NCBI RefSeq assembly: GCF_002078355.1
Contig: NZ_CP015363.1
Span: forward strand, 806,001 to 870,000
Source: Ferroplasma acidiphilum
GTDB taxonomy: Archaea; Thermoplasmatota; Thermoplasmata; Thermoplasmatales; Thermoplasmataceae
Direction of reading: 5' to 3'
DNA: 64,000 nt
This document shows positions 48,472 to 57,454 of the stretch, in pieces (the stretch's first letter is position 1; every line of letters starts with the position of its first letter). The notes below the pieces were generated by a model. It did no database searches, was not told the origin of the DNA, and was given only the letters and a program-made list of their open reading frames with translations. The translations under genes were made by a program, and so were the position numbers.

Positions 48472-49717
48472 CTCGAGTTTTGCGTTTTGGTAAATTTTAT
48501 CTATATTTTCACTATTTAATATTATGATCGATATACCTGTTGTAGATTCACCTGATGTATTGAATAGACTCCTTTTAGAATTCAGGCCATTATTTGGCAG
48601 GAGGCAGTTCAGGCAATTCTGCAGGTACATAGTCTCTGGAATAGCATCTTCAACAAGGTCATCAGCACATTTAAATGGAATATTTGTAGAACATACAAAC
48701 CAGTCAAACCTTAACAGGTTTTTAAGGAATATACCTGCTGATGGCATATTCAATATATCATGTTCCTTAATCAACAGGAATTGTTCTGGTCCTGTTCTCT
48801 CCCTGGATGACACAATACTCCAGAGGAATGGAAAGCATATAGATGGAGCACAGTGGATCTACGACCATTCACAGGGAAAAACTGTATATGGTATGCAATA
48901 CACTACCTCTGTAATATCAGGCAATGAAGGGATATTCCCATTATCCATGGAACTTAAAACAGATGATTCGAAGATAGACCTGCAGATAAATACAATAAAA
49001 AAAGCTATGGGTGCAGGATTGAGGTTTAGTACAGTTGTATTTGATTCCTGGTACTTTTCATCAAAACTGGTAAAATTCCTTGAAAGTATGGGAAAAGATT
49101 ACGTAAGTGAAGCAAAGTCAAACAGGACAGTATGCATTGATGGGAAATGGATCAGGCTGAGGGATTATGCAAATACACTTGATCTGAAATCTATGAAATC
49201 ATACACAGTAAATGGAAAAACATATTTCATGAAGGCAATAACCACCAGAATGAAAAATGCAGGTATTGTAAAAGTAATAGTATCAAGGAGAATAAACTCT
49301 TTAAAGTTCTTTGTTACGAACAGGACAGACTGGAAAGTTAAAACAATAATAGGGAAATACCTGAGAAGATGGGACATAGAAGTATTCCATGAGGAATTAA
49401 AGCAGGACGGGCTAAAGCATCTCTATCAGAGGAAACATGCCACTTTGCTTGGTACGGCGAAGATGAGCCTTCTGGGTGAGCTGCTTCTCGAAATCTCTGC
49501 AATCAATTCCATGGGGAACCATTTAAAAATCAGGAAAGGAACACCTGAACCCAGGCATAAGCAAGTGGCTATAAGCATTTTAACAGATCTGTTCAAAGCA
49601 ATAGAGAATAAAGGGAGATCATTCCTGGATGCTATACTGAAGTCAATTGAAGAGCCATACAGGTCAACAAGAAATATTTATGGAGGTGCAATTAATAGTT
49701 AAATCGCAAAACTCGAG
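48472..49717 (+). mobile_element. Intact IS4/IS701-like element with 7-bp target duplication
   Basis: The ends are CTCGAGTTTTGCG at 48472-48484 and its inverse CGCAAAACTCGAG ending at 49717. The direct repeat TTATTAA lies at 48465-48471 and 49718-49724. Intact ends, duplication and transposase indicate a recent insertion. A degenerate relative lies at 29208-30538. Confidence 0.85.
48524..49702 (+). CDS. IS4/IS701-like DDE transposase
   Basis: The 392-aa protein has LSLDDTILQRNGKHIDGAQ and TVVFDSWYFSSKL with the two Asp residues, and YLRRWDIEVFHEELKQDG with the Glu. Spacing and motif order match the frameshifted copy at 29225-30473. The assignment to IS701 rather than ISH3 or IS4 is not certain from sequence inspection. 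It is full length and its element is flanked by perfect repeats, so it is probably active. Confidence 0.85.
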   Translation: MIDIPVVDSPDVLNRLLLEFRPLFGRRQFRQFCRYIVSGIASSTRSSAHLNGIFVEHTNQSNLNRFLRNIPADGIFNISCSLINRNCSGPVLSLDDTILQRNGKHIDGAQWIYDHSQGKTVYGMQYTTSVISGNEGIFPLSMELKTDDSKIDLQINTIKKAMGAGLRFSTVVFDSWYFSSKLVKFLESMGKDYVSEAKSNRTVCIDGKWIRLRDYANTLDLKSMKSYTVNGKTYFMKAITTRMKNAGIVKVIVSRRINSLKFFVTNRTDWKVKTIIGKYLRRWDIEVFHEELKQDGLKHLYQRKHATLLGTAKMSLLGELLLEISAINSMGNHLKIRKGTPEPRHKQVAISILTDLFKAIENKGRSFLDAILKSIEEPYRSTRNIYGGAINS

Positions 49718-49751
49718 TTATTAAGCTAAAATTCATGCTATACAGATTGTA

Positions 49752-50387
49752 GTGGCGCTTTTACCGTATGCATTTTTTTCTTCACTTGGATATATAGGCA
49801 TATTCGTTTTAAGCCTGTTATCCAGCCTTATAATTTTTATACCGGTACCTTATCTTTTTGTTATACTATTTGCTGCTTTAAGCGGAAGATTTGATCCAGG
49901 ACTATTGATATTATCAAGCACCGGTGGTGCAACAATTGGAAAAATGGCCCTTTTCCAGTCATTTTACAGTGGAGCTGCGATTACAAAGACTAAAACCAGG
50001 GAAAACCTTACTGCCTTTCAAACGCTTGTTTCCAGATACGCCTGGATTGCAGTGTTTATAGTGGCAAGTACTCCATCTCCAGACGATATTGTTTACGTTC
50101 CACTTGGAATTGCAAGATACAGTAGAATACATTTTTTCACTGCACTGCTTGCTGGAAAAACTGTAATTACTGCCCTAACAGTTCTTGGTGCAGGCATATT
50201 ATCTCATTCTGTGTTTGGCTCCCTGATCCTTGGAGAAGATAAATATAGCACAATAGAAATTATTATAATAGGAATAATATTTGCAATCCTGGCTGTGCTT
50301 ATAACCTATATTATAAATCGCATAGATTGGAAAAAATATATTGACAAACATGCTTCCGTGAAATCCAGAAAACAGAAATTGCAGTAA
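49752..50387 (+). CDS. VTT/DedA-like membrane protein
   Basis: The 211-aa protein has about five helices, with GGATIGKMALFQSFYSGAAI and ASTPSPDDIVYVPLGIARYS. The proline-rich re-entrant region is typical of VTT-domain (SNARE-associated/DedA) proteins, some of which flip lipids. The start is a GTG at 49752, 35 bp after the IS end. The native promoter may therefore lie inside the IS or have been lost. A hairpin with a T-run follows at 50481-50503. Confidence 0.65.
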   Translation: MALLPYAFFSSLGYIGIFVLSLLSSLIIFIPVPYLFVILFAALSGRFDPGLLILSSTGGATIGKMALFQSFYSGAAITKTKTRENLTAFQTLVSRYAWIAVFIVASTPSPDDIVYVPLGIARYSRIHFFTALLAGKTVITALTVLGAGILSHSVFGSLILGEDKYSTIEIIIIGIIFAILAVLITYIINRIDWKKYIDKHASVKSRKQKLQ

Positions 50388-50480
50388 GGAAAATGTAAAT
50401 TATAATTATTTGCCACTTTACATTATAATATCACGAATCGAGTTCCTGTATAAACACCACAATATAGAAAAAGAGTTATA

Positions 50481-50503
50481 TTGGTATAGAAATACCAATT
50501 TTT
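50481..50503 (+). terminator. Hairpin plus T-run
   Basis: Arms TTGGTAT and ATACCAA with a 4-bp loop (agaa) are followed by tttttctt. It is about 95 bp downstream of the VTT-domain gene. Archaeal terminators need mainly the T-run, so the hairpin could also be a regulatory palindrome. Confidence 0.35.
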
Positions 50504-50683
50504 CTTACAAAGGTTTAGATAAAAAAGAGAACATACGGAAAAATATCTAAAAGTATATCAATTTCCAATATCTATATACATAGTTTATATGCCATATTTT
50601 ATATATAACTATGCGATGTTTTGTTGCAGATGCATTATAAAGTATTGGAGTACGCATACTGTATAATTTTAAAAGGGGGGAAA

Positions 50684-50893
50684 ATGGGAATACTGAAGAA
50701 TATAAAGGAACATACCAAAAAAGAAGCTGTTAATAATTATTCTGTTTCCGATGTAAATAAGATTGTAACTTTATTGCTTAATGCTAATAGTGTTAAAATA
50801 AGAAATAAGCCTAAAATGGGTGAGCAGTGTGTGCCATCTGTAGATTTAATAACAGGCAAATTGGTATACCAGTGTACTGTAGATAAGAAATAA
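50684..50893 (+). CDS. Small unknown protein
   Basis: The 69-aa frame starts at the ATG at 50684 behind a strong purine run (GGGGGG at 50674-50679). The open frame extends upstream to 50621 but the ribosome site favours the later start. The sequence MGILKNIKEHTKKEAVNNYS is charged and without a recognisable domain; two Cys lie in the second half. It precedes the broken gene at 50913-51896 by 20 bp on the same strand, possibly one transcript. Confidence 0.45.
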   Translation: MGILKNIKEHTKKEAVNNYSVSDVNKIVTLLLNANSVKIRNKPKMGEQCVPSVDLITGKLVYQCTVDKK

Positions 50894-50912
50894 GTCTTTA
50901 TAGTGATAATAT

Positions 50913-51896
50913 TTGCTTTTTTATTCTCCGGGAAATTTACAAATACTAACTAGGAGGTTTTATTATGACCATCCTGCCCGAGAAGACAGAAAATATATAA
51001 CAGAAGAACTAACTTTTCAAAACACAGACAATAAAGAAATTAAGGAAATCATCCTGGAAATTGATGAGTTTAGAGATAATCTAAGAATCTCGGATAAACA
51101 CAATATAAACATCGGATATCTGCCGAAATATGAGGTAATAAAAAGATGAGAATCCAAAGGCGAGATTAGTCAAGATCTAATTAATAAGGTAAAAGATAAT
51201 AAAATTTACCTATTGTGGATTATTTTAAATGAACCCTTGTCGCCAGGCGACCAACAGATACTATCTATGAAATATGTTAAACAACAGGGAAGACAGGGTA
51301 AAGGAAGAAAATTGGGCATCTTTTTGAATGAAAACATAAAGGATAAAATCATTTTTTACGATATGGAAACTATAACTATTGGTGCAAACTGGGCGGAGGG
51401 ATTATCTGTTGAAAATTTTCCTATATTTGCTATAACCAAAAATAAAAAGATTTTGTTTTTTCTTCCACCACCTAAATCAAGTACCTATAAAAAGTCAGAT
51501 AACATTATATTATTGCCAGATTATACAATCCATTTCCGTATAAATAAGGAATCCCATTTTTTTCAATATTCTATATCTCAAAATTTAAAAATAAATTACG
51601 ATATCGATTATATTTATCATACTTATTTTATAGCGCCAGAGAAGGATGAGAAATATCTAATAATGTCATTACTGATGTTTATGTTATTATTCCCATTTAC
51701 AGAACTATTATTTCTAATATTACATTTAAATAGTTTCTCATATTTATTTGATATACTGGAAGTAGAGGTAGTTCTTATTTTAACAACTAGCTTTGCGCAG
51801 CTAAGAACAAAATTCATCAACTATAGAATATGGACTGCAATATCAATAATATTGATGGGTATCTTATTTGTAACTGGCTTAGTATATTTATTATAA
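50913..51896 (+). pseudogene. Membrane protein of unknown function with in-frame TGA
   Basis: Frame 50913-51149 (78 aa, ending YLPKYEVIKR) stops at TGA, then the same frame reopens with ESKGEISQDLINKVKDNK and continues to 51896 (MWIILNEPLSPGDQQ, with two C-terminal helices). A good ribosome site, AGGAGG at 50952-50957, precedes an ATG at 50965 that is out of frame and yields only 11 codons. So the gene also has a start-proximal frameshift. I do not recognise a family. The C-terminal LLMFMLLFPFTELLFLILHL suggests membrane anchoring. Confidence 0.5.
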
Positions 51897-51908
51897 TGTA
51901 TCCATAAT

Positions 51909-51995
51909 CCTTAACTCTGTAAATTTATAGGGATTATGGTTTAAGTTCCATGATTTAAGCAAATTCAACATCCTTTCCAGGTATTTTATCAAGTA
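51909..51995 (-). repeat. Degenerate IS1634-like end
   Basis: ccttaactc at 51909 is followed by tttaagttcca, gatttaagcaa and ccaggtatttt-type matches to the left end of the elements at 20462 and 31448. The matches are interrupted by many changes. It is an old scar of that IS type. Confidence 0.5.
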
Positions 51996-52172
51996 GATGG
52001 TAAGAAAATAAGGATTTAACACTTATCTATTTGCGTTTCAAATTCAGTTCCCCAGAGGTTTATATTTCATCCATATCTTTTTTATATCATTTCAGTGTAC
52101 ACTATCCTCATTTTTTAGGGTCTTGTCCAATGAAGGTTATTGTGCATGTGACAATGTCGTAATTGGTATACT

Positions 52173-52850
52173 TCAGGAAATTATTTTATAGAATTTTAAA
52201 TAATTATTCTGTAATGTTGTTATTATCTCAAAAGCCCGTAACAGGCTACTTTGATTATCTTTCTCTGTTGTAAATTGTCTAGGCAAATCTTCCGGTAATT
52301 CGTGTTTCGTTCCATATATTTTTATAATATCATTAAAATGTTCCTTATTAATCTTAAAATAATGAGCTGAAAAATTTCCTTCGTCTCTAATCTTAAAGAG
52401 TTCATCGGTTTCATTATTGGTTAAGAATCCTTTATCAATTATTTCTTTAATTCTTCTGTCCACTTTATTATATTTTTTATAACTAGTAATACCATCAATA
52501 GGATTTATTGAAATTAATCTGTTTAAATTATGATCATATACCGGTTCCATAGTTATAGAAGCATAAGTTGCTGCATCTATAGCACTTCTAACCATTACCA
52601 TAGAAGAATCAAATTGGCCATATCTATATGATTCTATGGCCTGAATTAACGTTGTGGTTGTATCCTCGAATACAGTTAAAATAATGTCCGATTCAATGCT
52701 GGCAAAGTCGCAATTGTTAAAATATTTTATTAGCAATTCATCAGCTTCGAAATCTCTTTCCTTTCTGCCTATTTCTCCGCGAGTATTATTCAGGTATATT
52801 CCACTTTTTATTTGTTCTAAACAATTATAATATTTTGGCTTATCTTTCAT
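52173..52850 (-). CDS. HEPN-like (DUF4145-type) protein
   Basis: The preferred start is the ATG at 52850 (MKDKPKYYNCLEQIKSG), giving 225 aa; the frame extends to 52904. The central region ESYRYGQFDSSMVMVRSAI, and IRDEGNFSAHYFKI near the end, resemble the helical DUF4145/HEPN pattern with R and H around a conserved GN. HEPN proteins are often RNases or toxins, but the R-to-H spacing here is longer than in catalytic HEPN motifs. A TATA-like AT stretch lies about 30 bp upstream. Its neighbours are other defence-like genes. Confidence 0.55.
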   Translation of the reverse strand: MKDKPKYYNCLEQIKSGIYLNNTRGEIGRKERDFEADELLIKYFNNCDFASIESDIILTVFEDTTTTLIQAIESYRYGQFDSSMVMVRSAIDAATYASITMEPVYDHNLNRLISINPIDGITSYKKYNKVDRRIKEIIDKGFLTNNETDELFKIRDEGNFSAHYFKINKEHFNDIIKIYGTKHELPEDLPRQFTTEKDNQSSLLRAFEIITTLQNNYLKFYKIIS

Positions 52851-53134
52851 ATATGTGTATCGAGCGTAGATATTTATTAATATTTTAAATAGCGTAGGTT
52901 GCAATACAGAGGACTAATATAGAACGCACCAATAATATAGCATATTTATCAAGTATGTCTTTTTTCAATTTCTCTCATTTAATTGTTGCTGTTTGGTATA
53001 TGTTCATTTCTCTGAATGTATTATAAAAGGTTATATCCTAACTCTTTTATCAATATCTCTGATTTCTATATTGTGTATGTTTGTATCCTCACATTACATA
53101 TATTGTTATCCCGGTACTCAGAAGAAGCACACGT

Positions 53135-53190
53135 TCTTGTTATTTAATGATTGGATTCATTGATAACGCTAGAGTGTATATTTAGACAAA
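53135..53190. repeat. Degenerate IS256 left end
   Basis: ttgttatttaatgattg is followed by attcattgataac, matching the subterminal region of the IS256 element at 1200-1230 and then a decayed terminal repeat. No transposase remains here. Confidence 0.5.
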
Positions 53191-53293
53191 ACGCTGTGGT
53201 GATTGTTAAAATAGAATATTATCGAATCAACAAGGGAAAGATTAAAAAAGGAAAAACATTTAATGTTTATAATAAGACAAGGGTGAATATGAA

Positions 53294-54115
53294 ATGACAG
53301 AAAATAAAATTGAATCCGATTATCTATTGTCCAGGATTAATGAAATGTTTAAGATAGTAGATATCTCCAATAAAATAGTTAGCGCCAAGAATGAGGAAAA
53401 AGCAAAGCAGGTTCATGTGCTATGGGATTTTGATAGAGTTCCAATTGAAGATAAAGATGGCAATATTAAAGAGTATTATGACTCAAATGAGGATAAAATA
53501 GTACAAATTATACCGGCTGACCTGGTCTCAGAGTCTACTGGAATATTGAAAACTTTGAGCAGTCTTTATCCGAATAAGTTCTATTTTGTTTTAACAGGCA
53601 ATAAAATAACACACATTGTTCATTATTCTGACCTTAATAACCCAATAGTTTTACCAGGAATTTATACTCTAATAGCTTACTGCGAAATAAAAATACGTGA
53701 GTATGCCAGAGAAAAGAATACATATGGCAATGCCGATAGCGATATTGAGAAACTCTTAACAGACATTAATACCAGAAGCTCTATTAAAATAAATATCAGC
53801 CGGGCGAAAAGCTATCTTATAAAGAAAATGCGCGCAAAAATTGAGACAAATTTACTCGATGAACTAGATTTTGATGATGAACTCATATTGTTTAGAGAAC
53901 TTAGTTTAATGCTTAATGATGAACGGTTCAAAGAATTCAAAAAATGTGTGGTTCTTAGTGATAATACAATAAAGTCATATTATGCCCTCAGGAATGATAT
54001 AATGCATTCCAACTATCAGATGATAGAAAAGCAAAGTCATGACATTGAAGAATTGGGTGCATTCATAAACGCTTGCCAGAAGCTCATATCTTACATAGAA
54101 AGTATATCTGACTGA
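53294..54115 (+). CDS. Unknown protein with HEPN-like C-terminal motif
   Basis: The 273-aa protein has an N-terminal helical start and a middle segment FYFVLTGNKITHIVHYSDLN that resembles CBS-like beta/alpha sequences. It ends with YYALRNDIMHSNYQMIEK, where R-x4-H (RNDIMH) matches the HEPN RNase motif. The segments YCEIKIREYA and ELSLMLNDERFKEF are helical. It is not recognisable as a named family. It lies alone between IS scars. The HEPN reading is suggested by one motif only. Confidence 0.45.
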   Translation: MTENKIESDYLLSRINEMFKIVDISNKIVSAKNEEKAKQVHVLWDFDRVPIEDKDGNIKEYYDSNEDKIVQIIPADLVSESTGILKTLSSLYPNKFYFVLTGNKITHIVHYSDLNNPIVLPGIYTLIAYCEIKIREYAREKNTYGNADSDIEKLLTDINTRSSIKINISRAKSYLIKKMRAKIETNLLDELDFDDELILFRELSLMLNDERFKEFKKCVVLSDNTIKSYYALRNDIMHSNYQMIEKQSHDIEELGAFINACQKLISYIESISD

Positions 54116-54496
54116 AACAATATATACTCACAAAAATTATGATATGCCAAATAATTTATGGCTGGACATGACAAGGGCAAATAATTTAAAAGTTCCTTGC
54201 TGTTATTTTTAAACCGACATAGTAGTAATTATTCTGCAAGTGCAGGGAAAAATGGTAGAATAAGTGGTATAATTACTTATTCAGTAGAAGCAGAATATTA
54301 AAATTTGTTTAAATCAAGATTTTGGCATAAGGTAATAAATAGACAAATCACGTGTACTCTTTCCCTTCTAAATTGTATATATATGAATAGATGAGTTTTG
54401 CTCAACAAAATAAAAATTACAGTACAGATTACATAATTTGTGAATACTATATACAATTTTTTTTCTCGCAGTAGATTGGGGTATCCATCTCCAATT

Positions 54497-54634
54497 TTAA
54501 ATAAAGGAGTCTATTAAATGGCCGACAACAAAGCCAGCAATCATGCCAGGTAGTACACCCTCTTCTTTGCCTATAGCATGACCAATGAGGCCACCAACGA
54601 ATATTCCAACTATCTTTAAATTACTGTTACTCAT
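54497..54634 (-). CDS. 45-aa glycine-rich small membrane protein
   Basis: The ATG at 54634 opens a 45-codon frame: IVGIFVGGLIGHAIG, then GVLPGMIAGFVVGHLI. Small-residue spacing resembles glycine-zipper membrane helices. A TATA-like stretch (about 54652-54667 on the minus strand) precedes the ATG. It is too short for usual gene finders. The function is unknown. Confidence 0.45.
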   Translation of the reverse strand: MSNSNLKIVGIFVGGLIGHAIGKEEGVLPGMIAGFVVGHLIDSFI

Positions 54635-54769
54635 AAAGTTGTATTTCATAGTAATATTTAAATATTTCTAATTATATAATTATTTTTTGAACAGATACAG
54701 ATATAATTTATCCTTTACCCTTCTTTTTTCTATTGGATTTCTTTACTCCAATCCAAATCCTAAAGCTTA

Positions 54770-54980
54770 TTAATTTGAGGATTGCTACTGGTGATGATAA
54801 TTTATCTTGCTATTTTTTATGGTTTCTCTATCGTATGTTCTGAATGCGACTTTATAGCCATTTTTAATTGTTTAAAGTAGGTTTATAGTATCCATGTTTT
54901 ATTGTTTTCATTAAGTATTTGTGATAGCTATTTATCATAATTGATAAACTATATGTTATAATATTTTTGGGCGTTTAACA
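54770..54980 (-). pseudogene. Decayed 5' end of an AbiEi-like antitoxin gene
   Basis: The sequence matches positions 1590-1775 (N-terminal coding and promoter region of the antitoxin at 1243) with stretches such as tttatagccatttttaattg and catgttttattgttttcat-type blocks. The operator palindrome is kept at 54931-54948 (tttatca/tgataaa). The frame is not open and the rest of the gene is absent. Confidence 0.6.
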
Positions 54981-55073
54981 TATGTTATTAATTGCTTTCT
55001 AGAAACTTAAACTGCCAAACTCTAATGAAACTTAAAAAAATATTAAATAGCTTACTGGTATGATTTTATGATT

Positions 55074-56303
55074 ATGATAAAGCGTGTGACGATAAAAAAC
55101 TTTTAAGGGATAAGTTCTCTGAAATTTACACCTAAAAAATTTAATGTTCTCGTCGGTAGAAATAACACTGGAAAAACTTCTATTCTTGAAGCTATTTCTA
55201 TCTGCATGAACCCATATTTAATATATAATTTATCCCGGAATAAATATCAAAATTCAATTATTAATTATTTAAGTGACAACTCTTCGATTAAGATTGATAT
55301 TGAAAATAATAAGGTAAAGAAACTTAGTTTTCGAAAAGCAACTCCTGATCAAATTCTTAATCTGCTTAAAAACGATTTGAGCGAGTTATTCAATAAAAAA
55401 GATGAAGTATACATGGGTATTAATAAATATATTGCTATTGAAAAAATTATTAGAAATATTGATAAAAATAAAATTTATCAGGCCTCTCTTGATTCGATAA
55501 TAGTTTTAGTTAACTATTCAGATCATCAAATAATTTTAGCCGGGGAATCATATGGGGATTTGCTTACATATTCCCTATCTAACTTATATGATAACTATAT
55601 TTCTCAAAATGCAAAAGACCCAACAACGCATACCTCAAATGGAGATATACCAGAAAACGAATATATGATGAAACATGAATATATGATAACTATGCTAAGT
55701 TATCATCATGAATTATCCAGGAAGAATTCACTTATAAAATACAAAAAAGATAATGTAACATTTATTAAAAACGCATTAAACTCCACGGAACATATTAACT
55801 CAAATCAAAAACTTGCACCACAACTTGAGAATACAATTAAACATGATAATATTATATCAAATCTGAAAAGATTTAATTTTGACTCGCTCGTATTAGATAC
55901 TGAAGATGGTGATAAGGAAATACCTATGGAATCTATGGGTGACGGATTTAAATCTCTTATCTATATTCTTGCAAAGTTATATGAAAATGAAAGTAACATA
56001 ATTTTAATTGAAGAACCTGAAAACTACATGCATCCCGGGTATATAAGAGAACTAATTCATTATATTATTTCTCTGGCAAATAACAGTGAAATTCAACTAT
56101 TTATTATCACACACAGCCAGGACTTTCTTTATATGTTAACATCCGATAGCGATTTATCTGAAAATGATATAGAATTTTTAAAAAAGGAGCTTTTAATTTT
56201 ACAACTTTCCAGGTTTAAAGATAACATAATATTATCCAATTTAGATTACAATGATGCTATTTCTGATATGGAAGACCTGTTACTGGATTTACGGGGAATA
56301 TAA
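55074..56303 (+). pseudogene. AAA (OLD/RecF-like) ATPase with an in-frame TAA at codon 11
   Basis: From the ATG at 55074 the frame reads MIKRVTIKNF, then TAA (55104-55106), then GISSLKFTPKKFNVL and the P-loop VGRNNTGKTSI in the same frame. The downstream ATG at 55206 would remove the P-loop. The later part has NIILIEEPENYMHPG (Walker B) and FIITHSQDFLYML (switch His), as in ABC-type ATPases of the AAA15/OLD group. A TOPRIM-like gene follows directly. Such ATPase-nuclease pairs are common in anti-phage systems. The in-frame stop implies inactivation unless bypassed. Confidence 0.75.
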
Positions 56304-56715
56304 TTGAAGAAGCTTATAATGCTAGAAGGTGGCCATGATTATCAATTTATAAAATTTATAGTGAAAAATAAATACGGTGAAGGAGATATATCAACTTATA
56401 ACCGTAAAGATGAAGATAAAAATCCAAATAAAACAGAGACTAATTTTTAAGAAACTTCATCCAAGATAATCAATATAATATTAGGAATCTTGCAATAAAA
56501 ATTGAAGGTGGAAAGCAAAATCTGAAAAACTAATGGCAAAATCCCTACCGCTAATTGTTCCGGGAATAGAGCAATTACAGTTAATTTATTTAACTGACTT
56601 AGATCATAAAGAAGCATTTGATACGATTAATAAAATTAATGATGATTTTAAGCGCTTACTTTTAGGTATTATACAATATTTTTCCGAGACTTCAGTTTAT
56701 GTTTTCATCAAATAA
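56304..56715 (+). pseudogene. Decayed TOPRIM-like (DUF3226-type) nuclease
   Basis: A TTG at 56304 follows the ATPase stop directly. The first 48 codons (KKLIMLEGGHDYQFIKFIV) end with TAA at 56448-56450. Other frames then carry LAIKIEGGKQNLK and, from 56533, LPLIVPGIEQLQLIYLTDLDHKE, which fit the second half of a TOPRIM domain (D-x-D-like DLDH). At least two frame changes are needed, so the gene is dead. The pairing with the ATPase resembles OLD-, Gabija- or PARIS-like defence modules. Confidence 0.5.
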
Positions 56716-57454
56716 GAGACAATAACTTTTTGATTGATGCTCTGCCTTCCTTATGAGAAATACGATCAAAGGTTGAATTGTCTGCTATAATTCCTTGCTC
56801 CAGAAAGACAAGTAAGAAAGCTAATCTAGATATAATTGAAGACAACCAGTCAAATCTGGCAAACCGGCATGCGTCACTCTTAAGTAGAGCAATGACATCT
56901 CCGCAATCCTTGCTGAATTACTCCATTAAGTGTTCTCTATTCGGAGTAGTGTCATATGATAGGTCATAGAGTCTGTCCCATGCCACTTTTAATTTTAACA
57001 GAAGGAGCATTGAAATCTCCGGGACTATAACTTGAAACTCTGATTCAAAGGTATAGGAAATATTTTTTGTAATAGTCTCGTATTTTATTTCAGACAAATT
57101 TAGTAATTTATCAGTTCCATGGAATTGATCTTTATTTGGTAAAAAGTCAAGATAAATATCTCCAGAATCTAAACTCTTTAGATATAAAGTATTGCCGGCA
57201 GAATCTTTTCCTTTACTGTAATTCCGCTTTGAGTAAAGATGTTCTTTTAAATGATACTTGAAACAACCAGTAGCAATAAAATCTATATCGAGTGAATATT
57301 TCCATGGATTAAATGAGTGAACCGCCCATCCACCTATAAGAATGATACCGCCCGGCCTAAAAGTTTCGTAAGCAGTGCTCCAGCTGAATATATGCCTGAG
57401 TTCTTCGAATGAATCCCGGGCAAGAGTCGTATCTACACCTTCTTTATTTTCCAT
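56708..57454 (-). pseudogene. AbiEii-like nucleotidyltransferase toxin with an in-frame TAA
   Basis: The first 178 codons (57454-56921) have LIGGWAVHSFNPWKYSLDIDFI with GG at 41-42 and D-x-D at 56-58, the nucleotidyltransferase signature. TAA follows at 56918-56920. The same frame then continues FSKDCGDVIALLKSD to IKKLLSLI and a TGA at 56708-56710, giving a full length of about 248 aa. AbiEii-type toxins transfer nucleotides to tRNA or other targets. The gene overlaps the end of the antitoxin-like gene by 11 bp. Confidence 0.7.

Noticed and set aside
40260-56920. Stop-codon recoding (pyrrolysine, selenocysteine or UAA read-through)
   Set aside because: TAG, TGA and TAA are all affected in different unrelated genes, no SECIS-like hairpin was noted, and frameshifts occur in neighbouring genes. 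Simple decay explains this better.
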